From NCBI GenBank assembly GCA_903813345.2, contig CAIIXF020000007.1, positions 35,000,538-35,060,537 of the forward strand: a DNA stretch of 60,000 bases. The letters are read 5' to 3'. Made by a program: the position numbers and the translations under genes. The DNA comes from Owenia fusiformis (Eukaryota > Annelida > Polychaeta > Sabellida > Oweniidae). Numbering within the stretch: position 1 is the stretch's first letter; each line of letters starts with the position of its first letter. Positions 26,335 through 39,094 of the stretch are shown here, piece after piece. The notes beneath the pieces were generated by a model, which worked only from the letters and a program-made list of their open reading frames with translations, did not search any database and was not told the DNA's origin.

Positions 26335-28937
26335 GGTATTGTCTGGTGTTGTGATCCCTGACTGTTTAGAAAATCTGGAACATAGGATTGAATCATATCT
26401 AGCTATACTGACTAAAGTGATTTAGCTCCATTGACCAGCTTCCTGCAATCATTGCAAATAACGTTGAATGTATATCGTTCTTCCCATAAGTTATATAATG
26501 TTTCAATTGCTTCATAAATGTGTCAAACAAATTATCGTCTTCTATTATGAGCTCATTCTCTCTTTTAGGTGCAGAGGAAACGCCATATGTAATTTTACTT
26601 AGCTAGTAATGGTTCTTGAATTTAGTGGGGAACGTTAGTCCCTCGACGTATCCGCTTTGCGTTCAGTACGTTGATAATTCAATAGAGGTCATCATCATTT
26701 ACCGTCAAGAAAAACTATGCCCGCCGTAGGACCGCCCTACGCCGAGCGTGCGTCATCATTTATCAGCCGTCTGGCAACCGTAGTTTTTATGTGTCCTCAA
26801 AATCAAAATACGCCGTATGAAAACATTTTTGAAAAAATTGCTATGTCTGCCCATGTTATTTTCTCAGTGCAGAATAAAATACGAAGGTATCTTTGTATTT
26901 CCTTTAATTGCTTTTTTAGGAAATTTTTTTACTGTAATGACCGCAGAAATGATATATACCGAATGGTCGCCGTTGCAAATGCTACTGAGGCTTTTAAAGA
27001 AATATATTTATTCCGACATTTTTTCAATGGTTTCTAGGTAAAGTTACTGACAAGAAACAGAAGATACTTTAACAATATCTAGCCAAAAATTGATATCCAT
27101 TATCGTAGTAAGGTACATATATTAGAAAAAACATTTTTTCAAAATTGCTGTACCTGCAAATGTTATTTTCTGGTACAAAATAAAGTATGAAGGCATGTGT
27201 GTTTCCCTTGCATTTTTCAAGGAAGTATCATAAAATGGCAAAACTGAAAGATGTATAGGCAATGTGGGGAAGGAGTTCATATTCAAAAAATAACATTTGA
27301 TTCTATTGAAGATTGCATCAAAATTCCAAAAATATAGAACAACCTTAAGGAAGTCATCAGATGAGTTCAAAAATTACATGTTTCATAGCATTCATAACCC
27401 TGACACCCAGAACCCGTTTGGGTAGTAGTAATCTTACCTTGCTTTCGCCCCTTTTGGTTTATGATACTGTATATAATCTTACCTCGCTTTCGGCCCTTTT
27501 GGTTTATGATATATAATCTTACCTCGCTTTCGCCCCTTTTGATTTATGATATATAATCTTAACTCGCTTTCGCCCCTTTTGGTTTATGATATATAATCTT
27601 AACTCGCTTTCGCCCCTTTTGGTTTATGATACTGTATATAATCTTACCTTGCTTTTGGCCCTTTTGGTTTATGATATATAATCTTACCTCGCTTTCGCCC
27701 CTTTTGATTTATGATATATAATCATAACTCGCTTTCACCCCTTTTGGTTTATGATATATAATCTTAACTCGCTTTCGCCCCTTTTGGTTTATGATACTGT
27801 ATATAATCTTACCTCGCTTTCGCCTCTTTTGGTTTATGATATATAATCTTACCTCGCTTTCGCCCCTTTTGATTTATGATATATAACCTTAACTCGCTTT
27901 CGCCCCTTTTGGTTTATGATATATAATCTTAATTCGCTTTCGCCCCTTTTGGTTTATGATACTGTATACAGTATAATCTTACCTCGCTTTCGCCTCTTTT
28001 GGTTTATGATATATAATCTTAACTCGCTTTCGCCTCTTTTGGTTTATGATATATAATCTTAACTCGCTTTCGCCCCTTTTGGTTTATGATATATAATCTT
28101 AACTCGCTTTCGCCCCTTTTGGTTTATGATACTGTATATAATCTTACCTCGCTTTCGCCTCTTTTGGTTTATGATATATAATCTTACTTAGCTTTTGCCC
28201 CTTTTGGTTTATGATATATAATCTTAACTCGCTTTCGCCCCTTTTGGTTTATGATACTGTATATAATCTTACCTCGCTTTCGCCTCTTTTGGTTTATGAT
28301 ATATAATCTTACTTAGCTTTTGCCCCTTTTGGTTTATGATATATAATCTTACTTAGCTTTTGCCCCTTTTGGTTTATGATATATAATCTTACCTCGCTTT
28401 CGCCCCTTTTGGTTTATGATATACAAATCTTACTTTGCTTTCCCAATGTCTCCTCCTTAATATACTTGTAAGTAATTGTGCTACTTGCTGACTTTGTTTC
28501 GCACTAGTGGCTGTACCCCCATGGGTTCATAGCGTTTTACAGTACATATATTGTACTTGTTCAGCTTCAGTGTTTATGTTTTAAATCAGTCAATACCTTA
28601 ACCTCAGTTCAGTGATATCTTTTTAGTTCATTAAGTGGTTACTTATTGAGTGTCAGTACATAAAATGGACTCACAAATAAAAAATTAAACTCCCATATGC
28701 TATTGGTACTGGGTTCACACGTGTATTTTAGTAGACAGGAGTTTAAAGCTTGCAATGTTTTTCACAACCTTCGTGAACGGAAAATATTTTAAGCGATGCA
28801 TTTGGGCGATCGGCCATACGTATAGGTCGGCGTTTCGATTTCATATACAAGCTTAAACTCCCTATTAAAGAGTCTACGATTGCTCTGTTTTCACAACGTA
28901 AACGTGAACGAAAGTACATGAATCAATACAGGAATGT
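26335..28937. other. Intergenic, no gene seen
   Basis: Upstream of the cathepsin-like gene. It should include that gene's promoter just right of 26334; no clear TATA box was identified. Around 26690-26795 a motif GGCAACCGTAGTTTTTA is shared with 10515-10540 and marks a dispersed repeat. The rest is AT-rich and includes the minisatellite at 27429-28441. Confidence 0.45.
27429..28441. repeat. Minisatellite, about 38-bp unit, some 25 copies
   Basis: The unit is close to TAATCTTACCTCGCTTTCGC then CCCTTTTGGTTTATGATATA. Some units carry an 8-bp insertion (ATACTGTA). Variants (AACTCGC, TTAGCTTTTG, CTTTTGATTT) recur in ordered groups, indicating multi-unit duplications. Confidence 0.95.
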
Positions 28938-31859
28938 CACTGGGGAGTATCGTGATGCAACAACACCGTGTTGTTGCATCAAGATGGCCAGACTTCCGGT
29001 GATAGATTTTCGTACGATATTTTGTTTCCCCAATTAAACCCATTTCTAGGACGAGTTGCTCAATAACCATACACGTGCAGTTAGCGAACGATCTATATTT
29101 AAAGAAACTGTCATTAGTATACATGTACCATCACCAAGAAGCAATAAGTTCACGGTTTTAGTTCCTCACTATTGATGCAACAACACCAAACCGAAGATGC
29201 AACAACACTTCTCTAGATTTGAGCAATGATGCAGCAACACCAATAAATAGTATAATTTCAGAAGACCATAAATCTCGAGAGGAACAGATTTTTAAATGCT
29301 ACTATTGCAATACCGTTACCAATTAGCCTACCCATATTTGCGTTCTTCTCAAGGCATTCAAAATACACGTCCTGTGGGCGAAGATCCTTTATATGTATTT
29401 TCAAAAATTTACACTTTTACATATTATAATGTACTGGACGTTATTCTATAACATAGTTCAATCGCCTTTAACATGGCAAGCTTTAGTAACCCAATCTATT
29501 TTCATAAACCACTGTTCCATAGCTTGATGGCCCTGACTCCAGTTAGTATCATTCAAAATGGTGGACAAACATCTTTCGTTCTCGGTAAACATGATGAGCT
29601 ATTGGATATTATCATGATATTATCTGTCATCCATCTGTGGAACAGTGATAAACTAGTAGATGTACGTTACCACTGTTTATCAAATTATAACTAAAACAGT
29701 TTAACTGTGACATTCGTGAGCTGATGTTGATGGGATGATTGCTTCATCTATGATATAATATGACATGATTCTTTATTTCCTACAATTTGGAGAGCCAACG
29801 TGTAAAAACGTCTAATTGACTTTATTAGAGAGGCCGTTTAGTTACACGTTTAATGGAAATCTTGCACGACGCACATGTAGAATTATTGCTCTCTTTGGAT
29901 TCCTTCTCTCCGACTGAGTAAAAGGGTAAACAAAAGTGATAAGATTTAGGGCCCAAAAAGGTAAATTGATAGGGGTACAGTTATCCCAGATATCCCGGGC
30001 CCTCGGGAAATATCATATTGTCTCTCGAAATAAAACCAATATTGAGTCCCTCTCAGTAAATAACTTTTATATAATAGCATTGTATAACTGCAATATCATT
30101 AAACCAATACTCATCCTATACAACTCTTGAGAACGATGTACAACTCCTGGATAGCGTAAACTCCTGAGCAGCGTATACAACTCTTCAACTTGATATATGA
30201 CATCATAATTTGGGTGGGATAACAAAGGATATACAATATACAATTGTAGACCCCTCTTGAGGTCAACTGGCAAAATTGTATACCGATACTGTAAACGTTG
30301 AAAGTACTGTTGATCAAGACCAGATGTCGAGGACACTTTTGCCAGTTGACCGAAAAGAGAGGTTAACAATTGTTCTGTTAGTCCAAATAATATAATAATT
30401 GGACGAATATATAATCGAATATCACGTGAACATATTTGATAAGTAAAGGTATCATATTTTAGCAAAAAATCCCCAAACCGTCGAATACTTGTAATTTTTT
30501 ACACAACTTATTTTTTCAAAATTAAAAAAATTTCAACATTAAAAAAACAATTTTTCAAAAATAGGGGTCAACAGTACCTAGTAGTGGTCAACAGTTTACA
30601 ATTGTTGACCTCCCCAGAGGCCAACCGGCAAAATTGTATACCGAGACTGTAAACCGAAAAAATAATGTTGACAGAGACCGAAGGTCGAGGTCAACAGTAG
30701 TTTCAAGGTTTACAGTCGAGGTATATGATTTTGACGGTTGATCGAATGGAGAGGTCTACAATTGTTTTGTTAGTCCGAGTAAACTAATAATACACATATA
30801 GACGACGATCATCAATCGGCATGGCTTCATTTCACAACCTTTTCTCCGAACCACGTTAGCAATATTTTTTTTAGAAAATATGGAGACAGTGCAAGAAGCT
30901 TAACTCTGTATTTGGCACATCACGGCGTACTCGTTAGTGAATTAATGTTAATTTTAAGTTTCTATTTGTATTTTTGCTATACTTGTCGCCTAGTAAAGTT
31001 ATTTTCATCAACATTTACAAAATGTCCGTCTTCCATGTTTTTTTGTGACGTCATGAAACTTTTTTCAGAAGTAGCGGTCAACAGTACCTAGTAGCGGTCA
31101 ACAGTACATAATTTTGACCGCTAATCACCCAATCAGAATCGAGTATTTCAGTTGAGGTACTAACAATACATTTTGTTGCCCGCTCATCAACCAATCAGAA
31201 TTGAGTATTTCAATTGAGGTACTAACAACACAAAATGACTGATATCTGTTGTCTTTCAAAAGTTATATTAGTTATTTGTAACAATTTCCATACGGTAAAT
31301 CAAGGGCATTAAATTTAGAAAATGTATAATCTTTATTTTTCAGATACAATATCAATGAGATTGCCTCCCGAGGATTATCTGTACTTTATTTAGTTTGCCT
31401 TGTATATCCTTTTAACTTTGATATAGACAAAGAAACCAAACAAAATACGTTTCGTCCATGTACCACTGACTCACGCGTTTTATTCATGTCCCGACCTACA
31501 CCTGTAAACAGAACATAAAACAGTTTCTCTTGTTGTTCAATGATACATTATATTGGCGTTTTTGCATCAGCACATTGGTGTTGTTGCATCATCGATAAGA
31601 AACAGAGTGGTGTTGTTGCATCAATAGTGAGGAATTAAAACCACGAATTTATCGCTTCTTGATGATGCTACATGTATACCAATGACAGTTCTTTAAAATA
31701 TAGATCATGTGCTAACTGCATGTGTATGATTATTGAGCAACTCGTCCTAGAAATGGGTGTAAATTGGGAAAACAAAACATCGTACGAAAATCTATCACCG
31801 GAAGTCTGGCCATCTTGATGCAACAACACGGTGTTGTTGCATCACGATACCCCCCAGTG
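28938..31859. mobile_element. 2.9-kb transposon with long TIRs and 5-bp TSD
   Basis: Inverted arms of about 250-300 bp (28938-29240 and 31560-31859) begin CACTGGGG, then TATCGTGATGCAACAACACC. Perfect AATGT copies flank the element (28933-28937 and 31860-31864). The word GATGCAACAACACC, or its complement, occurs about nine times near the two ends, and just inside each terminus two inverted copies form a perfect palindrome. No transposase was found; an internal 73-codon frame at 29473-29694 has no recognisable motif. Other repeats (30225-31232) are nested inside. Confidence 0.85.
30225..31232. repeat. Nested hairpin-type repeats related to the Crypton-like fragment
   Basis: Two imperfect palindromes (about 30225-30380 and 30595-30775) share ACAATTGT...GACC arms and GTATACCGA-ACTGTAAAC with the palindrome at 13058-13175. 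At 31138-31232 the end motif GAGGTACTAACAA occurs twice in tandem together with CCAATCAGAAT. The block AGCGGTCAACAGTACCTAGT is also repeated (30570-30590, 31075-31105). These are probably pieces of one mobile family inserted in the larger transposon. Confidence 0.6.
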
Positions 31860-31864
31860 AATGT

Positions 31865-33595
31865 GTAGAGTGCGCTTTGCCTTTTGTCATCCGCTTCAAG
31901 CGCTTTACGTTTGCAATACCCGATCAGCTTCATTATACTCATGTTTATTGAATACTGTGCTGGCAATTTTGATTTCGATGCACGGTAAACTTCTTTCCGA
32001 AGAAGATGATGTACTCGTATGTCGATGCATGTTTTAGCTCCAACGTCTTACCAAACGAGCTTGTTTAAAGTATGTATCAGAAAACCAGCAATAGAATCTT
32101 TGTGAAATTTTACAATTTCGAGCTAGTTGAATGACTACTAACTTTGAGTTATGATTAAAATAGCTGAAACACACAACTTTTCGGTAATAAAAATGACAGC
32201 CGTTTGTGAATTTTGATATATATTTTGCCAAAGCTTTTAGATGTTATATTAACATTATAATACTCTTTGTTGCCTGTACAATATCAAGCAAATCAGTATA
32301 ATATTGAATTTACAACATAAAAAGTGATATTTCAACAATAAATGTGCCGGCCATTTTTAATCTGTTTGACATATTTTGCCGAAACTTGTAGACATTATTG
32401 ATAACCCATGAGTTACTTAAGATACCTGTACAATTTAAAGCAAATTGGGATATTTGTGAAGTTATGACCAAAACAGAATTACCGTTTCATTTCTGGGTAC
32501 AATTCTTGGGACACCCGATTCAGTGACCTGCATTTTTATAGTTTGAAAAGGCATGTCTATATGAATTATCTTACTCTTAAAGGATACATTGCAGAAAATG
32601 ATTAACCCTCAACTAAATAAACTCGATAAAATGTAAGGTACCTCTTTTAATATGCAAAACAGAAACTTGTATAGAAGATGTATGGAATGAGTTATGTGTA
32701 CCTGGAAATAATATGGGACTCTAATGAGGTAGCCATTTATTTATGAACATATGGATCTACCTAAAACGGCTAATAAGGAAGTTGAATAATGTTTGACACT
32801 GATAGTATCTTGGATGACATATATTTTTGTGTGCAACAGGAAAATAACGTGCGATGCGATTATTTAGAAAAGAAAATTGATGTCTCTAAATGTTGAATTC
32901 CCAATACATTGTTTATTAGTGAATCGCTTTTTAAATTTCCGATGCACTTTGATAGCAGCTCAGGCATCGGGAAATGTCATGTTTAAAAGGTTATTTGTGT
33001 GTGTAGATACAGTAAGATGCAGTGAAGGAGTTTGTCAAGGAAGTAGAAAGAATTGCTAAGGACTGTCGAACGTGTTTCTGAAAGGTCCAACAGTTCTGAC
33101 GATATATCAGGATATTTTATTTTATTTCAAGGTCATCTGTCTTGCACATTTTTATGTTTTGTATCTTCAATAATTTTTATTATGATCATGGTATCTCAAA
33201 TCATTTTTAGAAAATAGGATTGTCATGAAACATTGACATATGTTTAAAGATTGACATATTTTGCGCTTTCTATATCCTATGAATCCTTTAAAGATCTCGA
33301 AATCGACAGTTGTTGGTATCACGTGCTCATATAGACATCCATTTCAAAACCCTTTTTAACTAATTGTAAATTAAATGAATTGATCAAATTAACTGCATAT
33401 GAAGGCAACTACATAATTTCTATAGAGTCATCGATCGATTTAATTTTCAATTCGTCAGTTTATCCGGATGATGAGTCATTTTAATACAAGTTAGTCAGTT
33501 GAGACTAGTTATTTCTAGAATGGTCATATCTAGTACAACACATTCGGGGAAATATATATTGTAATAACACGGGAACTTTGTATATAATTTAAATA
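31865..33595. other. Intergenic, no gene seen
   Basis: AT-rich sequence upstream of the acidic membrane-protein gene. Around 32200-32460 there are two diverged copies of a roughly 150-bp segment (ATTTTGCC...GTACAAT...AGCAAAT), probably an old repeat. No exon-like frame was found. Confidence 0.45.
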
Positions 33596-36500
33596 ATGAA
33601 ATCTCCAAAAGTTTTACTTTTCCTCGTTGGAATTATATGCATCATATCGAAAAAGACAATACACTGTGTGGAACCAGTGGAATTCTGGGATGACGACGAC
33701 GATGATGATTATGTATCCGATGGTGACTATAAAGCTGGTGCTGCTAACAACAAAGATTCTGGTGGTGAAATTAAGAATAATCCAGATGATGGAGGTTGGT
33801 GGAACTGGTTAACGAACAACCAAGAGCAAGATGAACATACCGAAACCTCGACCAACAAGCTTGACACTACTCTTCAATCTAAATCGACTGCAACAAGTCT
33901 TTCTTTAAATTCAGACAGTACAAGTCCAAGTATTCTAAGTGATACATCAACATTAAATACATTCCAGTCAGCTGAATCAAATGTGGGTGGAAATGATCAG
34001 AAACAGGTGAATGATACCAATGGAAATGAAGAAACTAGTAAATCTGATTCAAGTTCTGAGGATTTGACAAGTAGTGAGGATTTGTCGAGCTCTTCTTCCG
34101 AAGACCCAAGTAGTAAATCTGATTCAAATTCCGATTCAAGTTTTGATACAAGTTCTGAGAACTCGTCGAGTTTTTCATCTGAAGACACGAGTAGCGTTTC
34201 AAATGGTTCAAGTGAAGAGTCATCAGAATCAAATGAATCAAAGGAAGAGGAATTAAATAATGAAGAGAAAATTGATAATGAAAATAATAACAAGATTGAC
34301 TTTGATGACAAGATTAATAATGATAACAGTAATGATGTCGATGATGTGATTGAAGACGTTGAGAGTACATCCAGTGTGGAGGATAAGGAAAAAGAAACAT
34401 GGTCAGAATGGTTCGAACATATAGTTGGAAATCTAGTTAATGGTGACGATAATGATAATAACGACGATGGTGATGATGTTTCAGATGATGCTAGCAATGA
34501 CAGTCTAGATGACAACGCAGAGTTCAACAATTATAATGATGAAGATAATAAAGATGATCAAATAGAGACGAATACTAGTGATAGTCACGAAACTGGAGAT
34601 GAAGTCCCTGGTGATAACCCTGTTGAACAAGATGGTGACAATTTCAACAAAGATGACAGCACAACGATACCACAAACGACCTCCCAAACGCAATACCAAA
34701 CAAGCACAAACTACCAAAGGAGTACTGAAATACCAATTGAGACTCCTCTCACAACTGTTGATACAAACTTCCAAACGATGATTCCTTCAGTCAGTCCGGT
34801 AAATGATAACAATGATCACATGGACAACGGTCAAGAGGTTGTCGGGGAAGAAGCTCCAGATCTTAATGCTGCTGTATTGGGTGATGACGAAGAACATATA
34901 GTTGATGAAGCGGTAAATGCAGGCCAAATCATTCCCGAAGGGGCATTTCCTAATCCTCTCTTCCAAGTACCAAAGGTAGACGATCAGGACACCCTCGAGC
35001 ATACCGACAATATTAGTTGTAAAGATGTACCGATTGTAGTAGCTGAAACCTGTGACATCCCTGATGTGATCGTAGAAAAATACAACAAAGATATAACAAT
35101 AGAGGATGTAAAAGATTACATCTTCCACCCAAGTAAAGTGGAGGCTTTGATCAAGGATTGTCGTCCAGGGGAATGGTGTATGGAAGAAGGCATACCTTTA
35201 ACTCAGATGAACGTGGACGCCATATATGGACTTTGCCCTTTACGCCAATGCCTCCATGAGATAAATGAAATGTGTATGACAGAGGTAGGCATTTTATCAA
35301 AGCCATGCAGTTCGATCTTCTAGACTTCTAACAAATTCTGAGTCAGCTCCCTATAATATTTACACTGCAGGGTGTTAACATGACATAGAGATTCCATGTG
35401 TGTATGGCTTTTTCATTTTTAAATCGATGGCCATAATTGATTCCATCCCGCCATCTGGTATCATCTGTGTTTAACTATCATATTGAAATGCAACATGTAT
35501 TTGACTCATATCGATCAAATCACATAGTGTCCATTCAGCTTTGTTGGCTGATCTGATGAAATATCTCATTTTCAAGCACCGTTATAAATGTGTAAACAAT
35601 GTGCTCATTTCTCAACATTGGAGAACTCTGATGGGAATTATGCAAATATCATATTTTATATTAATTTCGTAATGTATTCATTGAACAAACACTTGAATTT
35701 CACAAAATAATGATCGTCCGGTTGTTTAATCATATAATTAGTCTAAACTCTTCGCGTTACCAAGATAAACCCATTCAAAATTTATTTTAAAACATCGTTC
35801 AGAATTACTCTAACCTTTATATATTATGTTGTAGGAGAGACTCCTTATTAGGCAGTCTCTGGCTCTTCTCTGTGAACTCCACGCCATTGAGACAGTCAGC
35901 ATTAATACCAGTAATTGCTGCGATAAATGTCTCGTGAACGTGATCGTCGCCTTGCACGTACAAATGGCTGATCTCACGAGGCAAGGACGGGAAGGTGTTG
36001 AGCAGGTACATCAGGGAACTTGATATACGGTTTGATTTCCCAAAAAACTATGAATCAAAATTAAAATGTAAAACATAGATTCAACTCGGTATCTATAAAC
36101 TTGACTTTGCCCCCAGGACTTTGCCAAGGGTCTCAGTTTAATAATCAATTTCCACGGTGACGTTGATATCTGTATATTCTGACAGCATTGCGTTTATCAA
36201 TGTATACTATTCTTTAGGATGTTTGCACAGAGAGTGATTTCTATTTCCTCGACACCCTCTGCCTCAGACAACCATGTTCAAAGGCAAGTACTATGTTATT
36301 GATTAGATATTAATTGAACATTTGCTTTTACTATTAGGCTCTGAAGAACTGTAAAAAATCCTTTTTAGTTTTTTCATCCATTGTACAGTATAAATCACGA
36401 TTTGAAATTGTGGTTCCCATTTACCATTTCGAGTTTGGTTTGTTTTTAGACGATGGCAAGGCTGATGTGTCTCCAACAAGAATGTCCAGGCTTTCAGGAC

Positions 36501-37722
36501 CAATTCAAAACGTATGTATGTCAAATAATCTGAAATATATATACATGAATTCCAAGGCTTCGGTCAGGATATGTTCATGTAAAATCAATAGGCGGTATAG
36601 TAAACTACATTGGACTTCATTTTCGGAGTTTTGTTCTGAAGAACGCCAGGAAAGATATGTTCTTCAAAATTTTGGTGAGCAGTTGCCTCTCCTGTCTCAA
36701 GCCTGGCAACGCCCATGATTTATATAAAGTTTCATTGCAACGGCCATGCTTTGTATATAAAATGCCATTTCAGGGTGGCAAATTATTCTCTTGAGCCCTT
36801 ATATTGTTAATTATGATTTGTCAAAATTATCATGCAATTTAAACTAAAGGCTATGTATCAAGTTTGAGGTTATTACCAAATATCCTAAGATATGTGTTTT
36901 TTGTTTTTCAACGGAGAAATTAGAAAGGATTCTAACGTTATTGAAAACACAGAATTAACCCTACGTTAAGGGCTGAGTATTCATTACCGATGACTTAACA
37001 ATTAAGATGTCATCTATTTTCATCAGGTTCCCAAAATGGGGCGGTTTCTTCAAAGACATCGATAATATATCCAACGTGTGTTCAGTTGGGAACGCCACTT
37101 GTTTCAACAATTCCTTGGAGGAATCCATGAAAGGTCAAAGTGGAATGATGGAAAAGTTCAAAACGGTGAGTTTCATTAGAAATGTATCCAATTAACTTCA
37201 ATTTTGTCACAAGAAGATGGCAAAGGGTGCAGTTACAAAGCTACAGCCAATTTTGATCTAAATATGAAAGTAAATATATAGCAAACCAAAAAACGCTGAT
37301 CGTGGCGTAGTAATTTTTTACATTATTCTTAAATGTCTTTGATATATAGACAATGATTTTTACGATTATTTCATTAATAGAAACTTCGTAAAAGAAACAC
37401 ATGTTAAATAGAGTAAACACGTGTTTAAATTGCTCCTGATTAGAGTTGAATTAAATTGATTTAAATTGATTTAGGAATTTTTGAACTTTACGTCAATGAC
37501 TGTAGGGTAAAGTAAGCCCTAACAAATCATTTCATGGAATTTCAGATGTTTTGGAAAAACGGAAACTGGAAGACGCTATCTGGAGTCGCCGCCCTTTTGG
37601 GAATCAGCCTCATTGGCGTCATTTGCGTTGTCTTTATGTATATGCGACGTCGTCACAGAGGACATTCCTATGACCGGCAGGATATCGAGTACAGTGAAGT
37701 GAAATCCTATGATCGGTTATGA
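33596..37722 (+). CDS. Acidic Ser/Asp/Asn-rich type I membrane protein, function unknown
   Basis: Five exons join in phase: 33596-35284, 36218-36283, 36450-36511, 37027-37165 and 37546-37722 (TGA), encoding 710 aa. Residues 1-24 are a signal peptide. An Asp run (WDDDDDDDY) follows, then about 400 residues dominated by Ser, Asp, Glu, Asn and Thr, with SSSEDPSS-type clusters that fit casein-kinase or extracellular Fam20-type phosphorylation. A Cys-containing segment (from ISCKDVP to about residue 640) has pairs such as CPLRQC, CLRQPC and CLQQEC, suggesting a disulfide domain. The last exon encodes one membrane helix (about 664-685) and a 25-residue basic tail with YSEV and SYDRL. Intron 2 appears to use a GC donor (AAG|GCAAGT). 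AATAAA lies at 37816. I do not recognise the family; an adhesion or mineral/mucus-related surface role is speculation. Confidence 0.8.
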
Positions 37723-37815
37723 CAACTAAATGACGACCTTGTTGTCATCGATTCCAGTGAACAGTTTTCTGAGTGACGTTGATCACGACAATTACTAGAC
37801 TTGGTGATGCATAGA

Positions 37816-37821
37816 AATAAA
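37816..37821 (+). terminator. Poly(A) signal AATAAA
   Basis: A canonical hexamer 94 bases after the stop codon of the acidic membrane-protein gene. Confidence 0.6.
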
Positions 37822-37890
37822 ATCTGCGAGGCAGCCCATTTGATCAGATGTGGCTACAGTATTTATTAAGTGTAGCATCACATAATCGAA

Positions 37891-37915
37891 AACCAACCAA
37901 CCAACCAACCAACCA
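37891..37915. repeat. (AACC)n microsatellite
   Basis: Six tandem AACC units. Confidence 0.95.
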
Positions 37916-38117
37916 CGATATTATCATTGAATATGAAACACTTAATGCAATGATTGGTAGATTATTTTAAACCTGGCTTTGAGTTTAATAGGAATGTCGG
38001 ATTTTGGGTCACAGAAAGGTTTCAAAAACAACGAAAGCAACAGATGCTTGAAATAGCAAAACAATATCGCGAACATAAAAATAAATGGTTCACCTAAAAC
38101 ATATATTCGTACATGTA

Positions 38118-39094
38118 CAGGGTGACCCAAAAAAATGCAACCATCCATTTCTTCAATATTTTTCTTAAATGGAGGTAAATTGCTCTGACCGGATTTGCCA
38201 CACAAGGACTTCATTCAATGTGGGATCATCTGGCAAAGTTTTAATAATCATAGTCTTATATTGATAGAGTTATGGTTGTTTCAAAATATGCTCCAGATGT
38301 CGTCAATTTCGCTGAAAACAAACTTGCAATGTTCAAGGAAAACTGTTCATAATTAACACGGATGCATTCTTTCCCATAGGTATGGCTCAAATTTTTGCAG
38401 CCATTGCTTGTTGGAGTTCTGCAATTGTGGTAGGGTTATTTTCATACACATTATCCTTTAAATAACCCCATATATAGAAGTCAGGGGCATTGAGATCAAG
38501 ACCATGGGTTCTCCGTCCTAGGAGAGATAATGTTCTCATACTGTCATAGAAATGACTAGTGAGCCAGGCTATGCTATCATTAGAAGTATGAGGAGTAGCT
38601 CCATCCTTCCAGAACCACTGTTCTTGTCTATTGAAGCCTCTATGTCACTCTAGAACTGCCTAGAACTTCCTGAGCACCTTTATTGCGCTGTGTGTTGACA
38701 GTAACAGTGTTGCCATTATCAACCTCAAACCAAAAGGGGCTGATGATTTCATGTTTGGAAATTGGCAGCCCAAGCTGTGCATTTAACAGAATGAAGGGGC
38801 CTTTAAAGCACTTCATCTGGAATTTATGATCCCAGAACACATTACTTCTTGAGTTTACATGTTCAGAAAGAAGGGAATGTGATTCATCCGAAAACCTAAC
38901 ATTGGAAATGGACGGCATGTGGAGCATATTTTGGAACAACCATAGCTCTATCAATATAAGACTATGGTTATTGAAACTTTGCCAGAGGATCCCACATTGA
39001 ATGAAGTCCTTGTGTGCCAAATTTCAGAGCAATTAACCTCCATTTAAGAAAAATATTGAAGAAATGAAGGGTTGCATTTTTTTGTTTCACCCTG
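38118..39094 (-). mobile_element. Decayed Tc1/mariner-type transposon
   Basis: Inverted repeats begin CAGGGTGACCCAAAAAAATG at the left and match the right end with a few changes, over about 200 bp in all. TA flanks both ends (38116-38117 and 39095-39096), as expected for the superfamily. A transposase fragment lies between the arms. Confidence 0.82.
38387..38640 (-). pseudogene. Tc1/mariner (IS630-type) transposase fragment
   Basis: The minus strand encodes KDGATPHTS, then LDLNAPDFYIWGYLKDNVYE and a TIAELQQAM end before a stop at 38387-38389. These match the QDGATPH and DLNPPDFFLWGYLKD motifs of the C-terminal catalytic region, which carries one of the DDE acidic residues. Upstream coding sequence is missing or frame-shifted, so it is inactive. 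Confidence 0.8.

Noticed and set aside
33997-34530. 177-codon minus-strand Ser/Leu-rich frame
   Set aside because: It is the antisense shadow of the Ser/Asp-rich coding exon of the membrane protein.
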